Source of the DNA: Chitinophaga pendula
GTDB lineage: Bacteria > Bacteroidota > Bacteroidia > Chitinophagales > Chitinophagaceae
Direction: 5' to 3'
Assembly: GCF_020386615.1 (NCBI RefSeq)
Contig: NZ_CP077769.1
Location: forward strand, 7,365,501-7,429,500
DNA length: 64,000 bases
Position 1 is the first letter of the stretch; every line of letters begins with the position of its first letter. Both the position numbers and the translations under genes were made by a program. Of the stretch, positions 61,270-64,000 are shown in pieces. The notes beneath the pieces were generated by a model. That model did not search any database. It saw only the letters and a list, made by a program, of their open reading frames with translations, and was not told the origin of the DNA.

Positions 61270-62670
61270 ATGGGAAAATATGATGTGACTATTATCGGCT
61301 CCGGACCTGGAGGCTATGTCTGCGCTATTCGCTGTGCCCAATTAGGCTTAAAGACAGCCTTAGTTGAAAAATATGACGCTCTTGGTGGCACGTGCCTGAA
61401 TGTAGGCTGCATTCCATCGAAAGCTGTACTTGAAAGCAGTGAGCATTACTACAACGCCAAAAGCAAATTTGTAATGCACGGCATTCATTTGGAAAATCTT
61501 CAGATCAACCTGCAGGAAATGATTGCCCACAAGGCTGATGTAGTGAAGAAAACAGGAGATGGTGTAAAATATTTAATGAAAAAAAACAAAGTGGATGTGT
61601 TTTATGGTACAGGATCATTTATCAATCCAACAAAGATTTTAGTGAAATCAAATGACGGTAATCAAACAGAATTAGAGACAGTCCATACCGTCATTGCCAC
61701 CGGTTCCAAACCTGCATCCCTTCCTAATGTAACTATAGACAAACAACATATTATCTCTTCTACCGAAGCATTGGTATTAGCAGAGGTTCCCAAGCATTTG
61801 ATTGTTATTGGTGGTGGCGTCATTGGGATGGAGTTAGGTTCGGTGTATGCTCGAATTGGTTCAAAAGTAACAGTGATTGAATATTATGAGCAAATTCTTG
61901 CGACAATGGACAAATCTCTCGGAAAGGAACTACAAAAATCACTTTCAAAACTGGGGTTTACATTTCATTTCAATCACAAGGTTACCGGCGCTGAAATGCA
62001 AGGCCAGAATATTATAGTAACTGCCGAAAACAAAAATGGAGAACAGGTGAAGTTTGAAGGTGATTATTGCTTAATGGCAATTGGACGAAAACCTTATACT
62101 GCCGGACTTAACATGGAGGCAATCGGTGTTTCAACGGAGAAAGGAAAAATTAACGTTGATGAAAACTTCAGAACAGATGTTTCCAATGTTTATGCAATCG
62201 GCGATGTGATTAGGGGTGCTATGCTTGCACACAAAGCTTCCGAAGAAGGTGTATATGTAGCTGAGTATATTGCAAACTTGCGTCCGCATATCAATTATCT
62301 GACCATTCCAAACATCGTTTACACCTGGCCCGAAGTTGCCAGCGTAGGGCATACAGAAGAAGAATTGATTGCAAATGGCGTAGATTATAAATCCGGCTCA
62401 TTTCCGTTAATGGCTAATGCCCGTGCCCGCATGAATGCAGATACTGAAGGATTCATAAAAGTCTTGGCGCATAGCCAGACTGGTGAAATTCTGGGCATAC
62501 ACATGATAGGTCCCCGAATTGCCGATATCATTGGCGAAGCGGCACTTGCCATGCAACATGGTATTTCTGCTTTGGGAGTTTCCAATGTAGTTCATGGTCA
62601 TCCCACTTTTTATGAAAGTCTGAAAGAAGCCTGTTTAAATGCAACAGGGAAAGGAGCTATTCATATTTGA
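61270..62670 (+). CDS. lpdA: Dihydrolipoyl dehydrogenase
   Basis: A 466 aa flavoprotein disulfide reductase: FAD motif GSGPGGYVCAIRCAQLG (about 10-26), redox pair GGTCLNVGCIPSKA (about 40-53), NAD motif VIGGGVIGMELG (about 180), and the C-terminal catalytic HGHPT. These are standard lipoamide dehydrogenase features and not those of MerA, which adds a C-terminal CC and usually an N-terminal HMA domain. No pyruvate/oxoglutarate dehydrogenase gene is near, so its partner here is unclear. Confidence 0.92.
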   Translation: MGKYDVTIIGSGPGGYVCAIRCAQLGLKTALVEKYDALGGTCLNVGCIPSKAVLESSEHYYNAKSKFVMHGIHLENLQINLQEMIAHKADVVKKTGDGVKYLMKKNKVDVFYGTGSFINPTKILVKSNDGNQTELETVHTVIATGSKPASLPNVTIDKQHIISSTEALVLAEVPKHLIVIGGGVIGMELGSVYARIGSKVTVIEYYEQILATMDKSLGKELQKSLSKLGFTFHFNHKVTGAEMQGQNIIVTAENKNGEQVKFEGDYCLMAIGRKPYTAGLNMEAIGVSTEKGKINVDENFRTDVSNVYAIGDVIRGAMLAHKASEEGVYVAEYIANLRPHINYLTIPNIVYTWPEVASVGHTEEELIANGVDYKSGSFPLMANARARMNADTEGFIKVLAHSQTGEILGIHMIGPRIADIIGEAALAMQHGISALGVSNVVHGHPTFYESLKEACLNATGKGAIHI

Positions 62671-62693
62671 CAGTCGTTATAAAAGAAGATAAC

Positions 62694-64000
62694 ATGAAAA
62701 TTGCAATCGCCCAGCAGAATTACCATATAGGCAATTTTGAATACAATATAAATAAAATTATCAATGCCATTGAGCGGGCGAAAGAGGACAATGTTGATTT
62801 GATCGTATTTTCTGAACTATCTGTCTGCGGCTATCCACCGAGAGATTTTTTAGAGTTTGATGATTTTATCGGCAAATGCTATGAAAGCATTGAACACATC
62901 AAAAGCCATACAGAAGGCATTGGTGTCATTATTGGTGCACCACAGAAAAACCCTGTTGCCGAAGGAAAAGATCTATTCAATTCTGCTCTTTTCTTATACA
63001 ACAAAGAAATTATTGGCATAGCTCATAAATCTCTTTTACCTACTTACGATGTATTTGATGAATACCGCTATTTTGAACCTACCAACGAGTGGAACATCAT
63101 AGAATTTAAAGGTGAACGCATTGCCCTTACCATTTGCGAGGACATTTGGAATCTTACGAAGAACCCATTGTATCGCATTTCGCCAATGGATTTATTAATT
63201 GAACAAAAACCAACCCTCTTAATTAATATCACCGCTTCGCCGTTTGATTATGACCACGACGATGACAGAAAAGAAATTATTCTTGCAAACATCCGTCATT
63301 ATCATTTGCCTATGATTTATTGCAATACGGTTGGCGTACAAACCGAAATTATTTTTGATGGCGGTAGCTTAGTGTTCGATAGAGATGGCAGAGTGTGTAA
63401 AGAGTTAAAATATTTTGAGGAAGACTTTTGCATCTTTAATACAGAGGATTTGGAGCAAAGGAAATTAGATGAAGTCAGAAATTTCGAGTTTATTGATGAA
63501 AGGGTGGTAACCTTGAAAAATAGCGATAAGGTAATTCAATACCTTACCACCCAAAAGAACATTTCTCAAATTCATAAGGCTCTCATACTTGGTGTAAGAG
63601 ATTATTTTTCTAAAATGGGATTTTCAAAGGCTATTTTGGGAGCCAGCGGCGGTATTGACAGTGCTGTGGTACAATCTGTAGCGGTTGAAGCATTGGGCAA
63701 AGAAAATGTACATGTACTGCTTATGCCGTCTGATTTTTCTTCTTCTCACTCTATTGCCGATGCAGAGCAGTTAAATAAGAATTTAGGGAACACGTATGAT
63801 ATTGTTCCCATAGCAGCTATTTACAATCAATTTCTAACTACGTTACATCCAATTTTTCAGGATTTGCCATTTAACATTGCTGAAGAAAACATTCAGAGCC
63901 GCATTAGGGGAAATTTATTGATGGCACTTGCAAATAAATTCAAGTACATTTTGCTCAATACATCCAATAAGAGTGAATTGGCGGTAGGATACGGTACGCT
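62694..64000 (+). CDS. nadE: Glutamine-dependent NAD+ synthetase, incomplete at window end
   Basis: An open frame from ATG at 62694 to the window edge, 435 codons. The N-terminal nitrilase-like glutaminase has its triad: Glu in FSELSVCGYPP (about 41), Lys in AHKSLLPTYD (about 110), Cys in ALTICEDIW (about 146). The synthetase domain has the PP-loop ASGGIDS (about 317). It makes NAD+ from deamido-NAD+. It lies 23 nt after lpdA, which uses NAD+, so the two may be co-expressed. Its C-terminus lies beyond the window. Confidence 0.93.
   Translation, partial: MKIAIAQQNYHIGNFEYNINKIINAIERAKEDNVDLIVFSELSVCGYPPRDFLEFDDFIGKCYESIEHIKSHTEGIGVIIGAPQKNPVAEGKDLFNSALFLYNKEIIGIAHKSLLPTYDVFDEYRYFEPTNEWNIIEFKGERIALTICEDIWNLTKNPLYRISPMDLLIEQKPTLLINITASPFDYDHDDDRKEIILANIRHYHLPMIYCNTVGVQTEIIFDGGSLVFDRDGRVCKELKYFEEDFCIFNTEDLEQRKLDEVRNFEFIDERVVTLKNSDKVIQYLTTQKNISQIHKALILGVRDYFSKMGFSKAILGASGGIDSAVVQSVAVEALGKENVHVLLMPSDFSSSHSIADAEQLNKNLGNTYDIVPIAAIYNQFLTTLHPIFQDLPFNIAEENIQSRIRGNLLMALANKFKYILLNTSNKSELAVGYGT

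Noticed and set aside
61270-62670. Mercuric reductase for the mer operon
   Set aside because: The protein has lipoamide dehydrogenase features (HGHPT C-terminus) and lacks the C-terminal Cys pair and N-terminal HMA domain of MerA; it is also 26 kb from merTP.
1-64000. CRISPR arrays, rRNA genes and complete insertion sequences
   Set aside because: No regularly spaced repeats, no rRNA-like blocks and no transposase or integrase genes were found on reading the window.

Overview
The window reads as Bacteroidota DNA, most like a Chitinophaga-type soil genome. The basis is a SusC/SusD uptake locus with its ECF sigma factor and FecR, GldA/GldFG-type ABC genes, and the repeated promoter -7 element TAnnTTTG. 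Genus is inference; no rRNA or tRNA gene was seen.

Positions 1-15,200 look like ordinary chromosome, almost all on the minus strand: two tandem MutS-like ATPases, a Gld-type ABC exporter, a nutrient uptake locus (sigma, FecR, SusC, SusD, a lipoprotein) and a TetR/MFS efflux pair that share a 21-bp operator. From 15,280 to 22,100 the plus strand carries a WYL regulator, RidA, a truncated YdeI-like gene, a response regulator whose sensor kinase has decayed, and a magnesium/manganese operon (MgtC, MntP-like, MgtA).

Positions 22,100-24,550 hold small genes. Three intact peptide precursors share a leader (VSRxEMKxxxGGG) and a six-cysteine core; a fourth appears broken into a core-like and a leader-like piece. 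No maturation or export gene is nearby. Positions 24,880-27,950 hold a possible defence cluster: a trypsin-like protease, a PD-(D/E)xK nuclease-like protein, and a divergent HEPN-like protein with a hypothetical partner.

Positions 28,180-40,610 are the backbone of a mobile element: PRTRC genes (ThiF, B, F-like, C, E), a DUF932 protein, SSB, a coupling protein, a relaxase, its accessory protein, a probable oriT region and a TOPRIM primase. A small mercury operon (ArsR-type regulator, MerTP fusion, GDCCVxC protein) sits inside it, without merA. No type IV secretion channel or integrase is visible, so within this window it looks mobilizable rather than self-transmissible.

Positions 42,280-64,000 are a long plus-strand metal-homeostasis island: a Fur-family regulator with a matching 7-1-7 palindrome, a CzcA-type RND pump fused to its TolC-like channel, the membrane-fusion protein, a cation exchanger, a second MgtC, a porin, a cytochrome c-FTR1 iron permease fusion, a NicO-like transporter and a CadA/ZntA-type P-type ATPase. 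It ends with an adenylate-forming ligase, a TauE/SafE exporter, dihydrolipoyl dehydrogenase and the start of NAD+ synthetase. The likely function of the island is export of divalent metals and control of cation balance, carried next to mobility genes.
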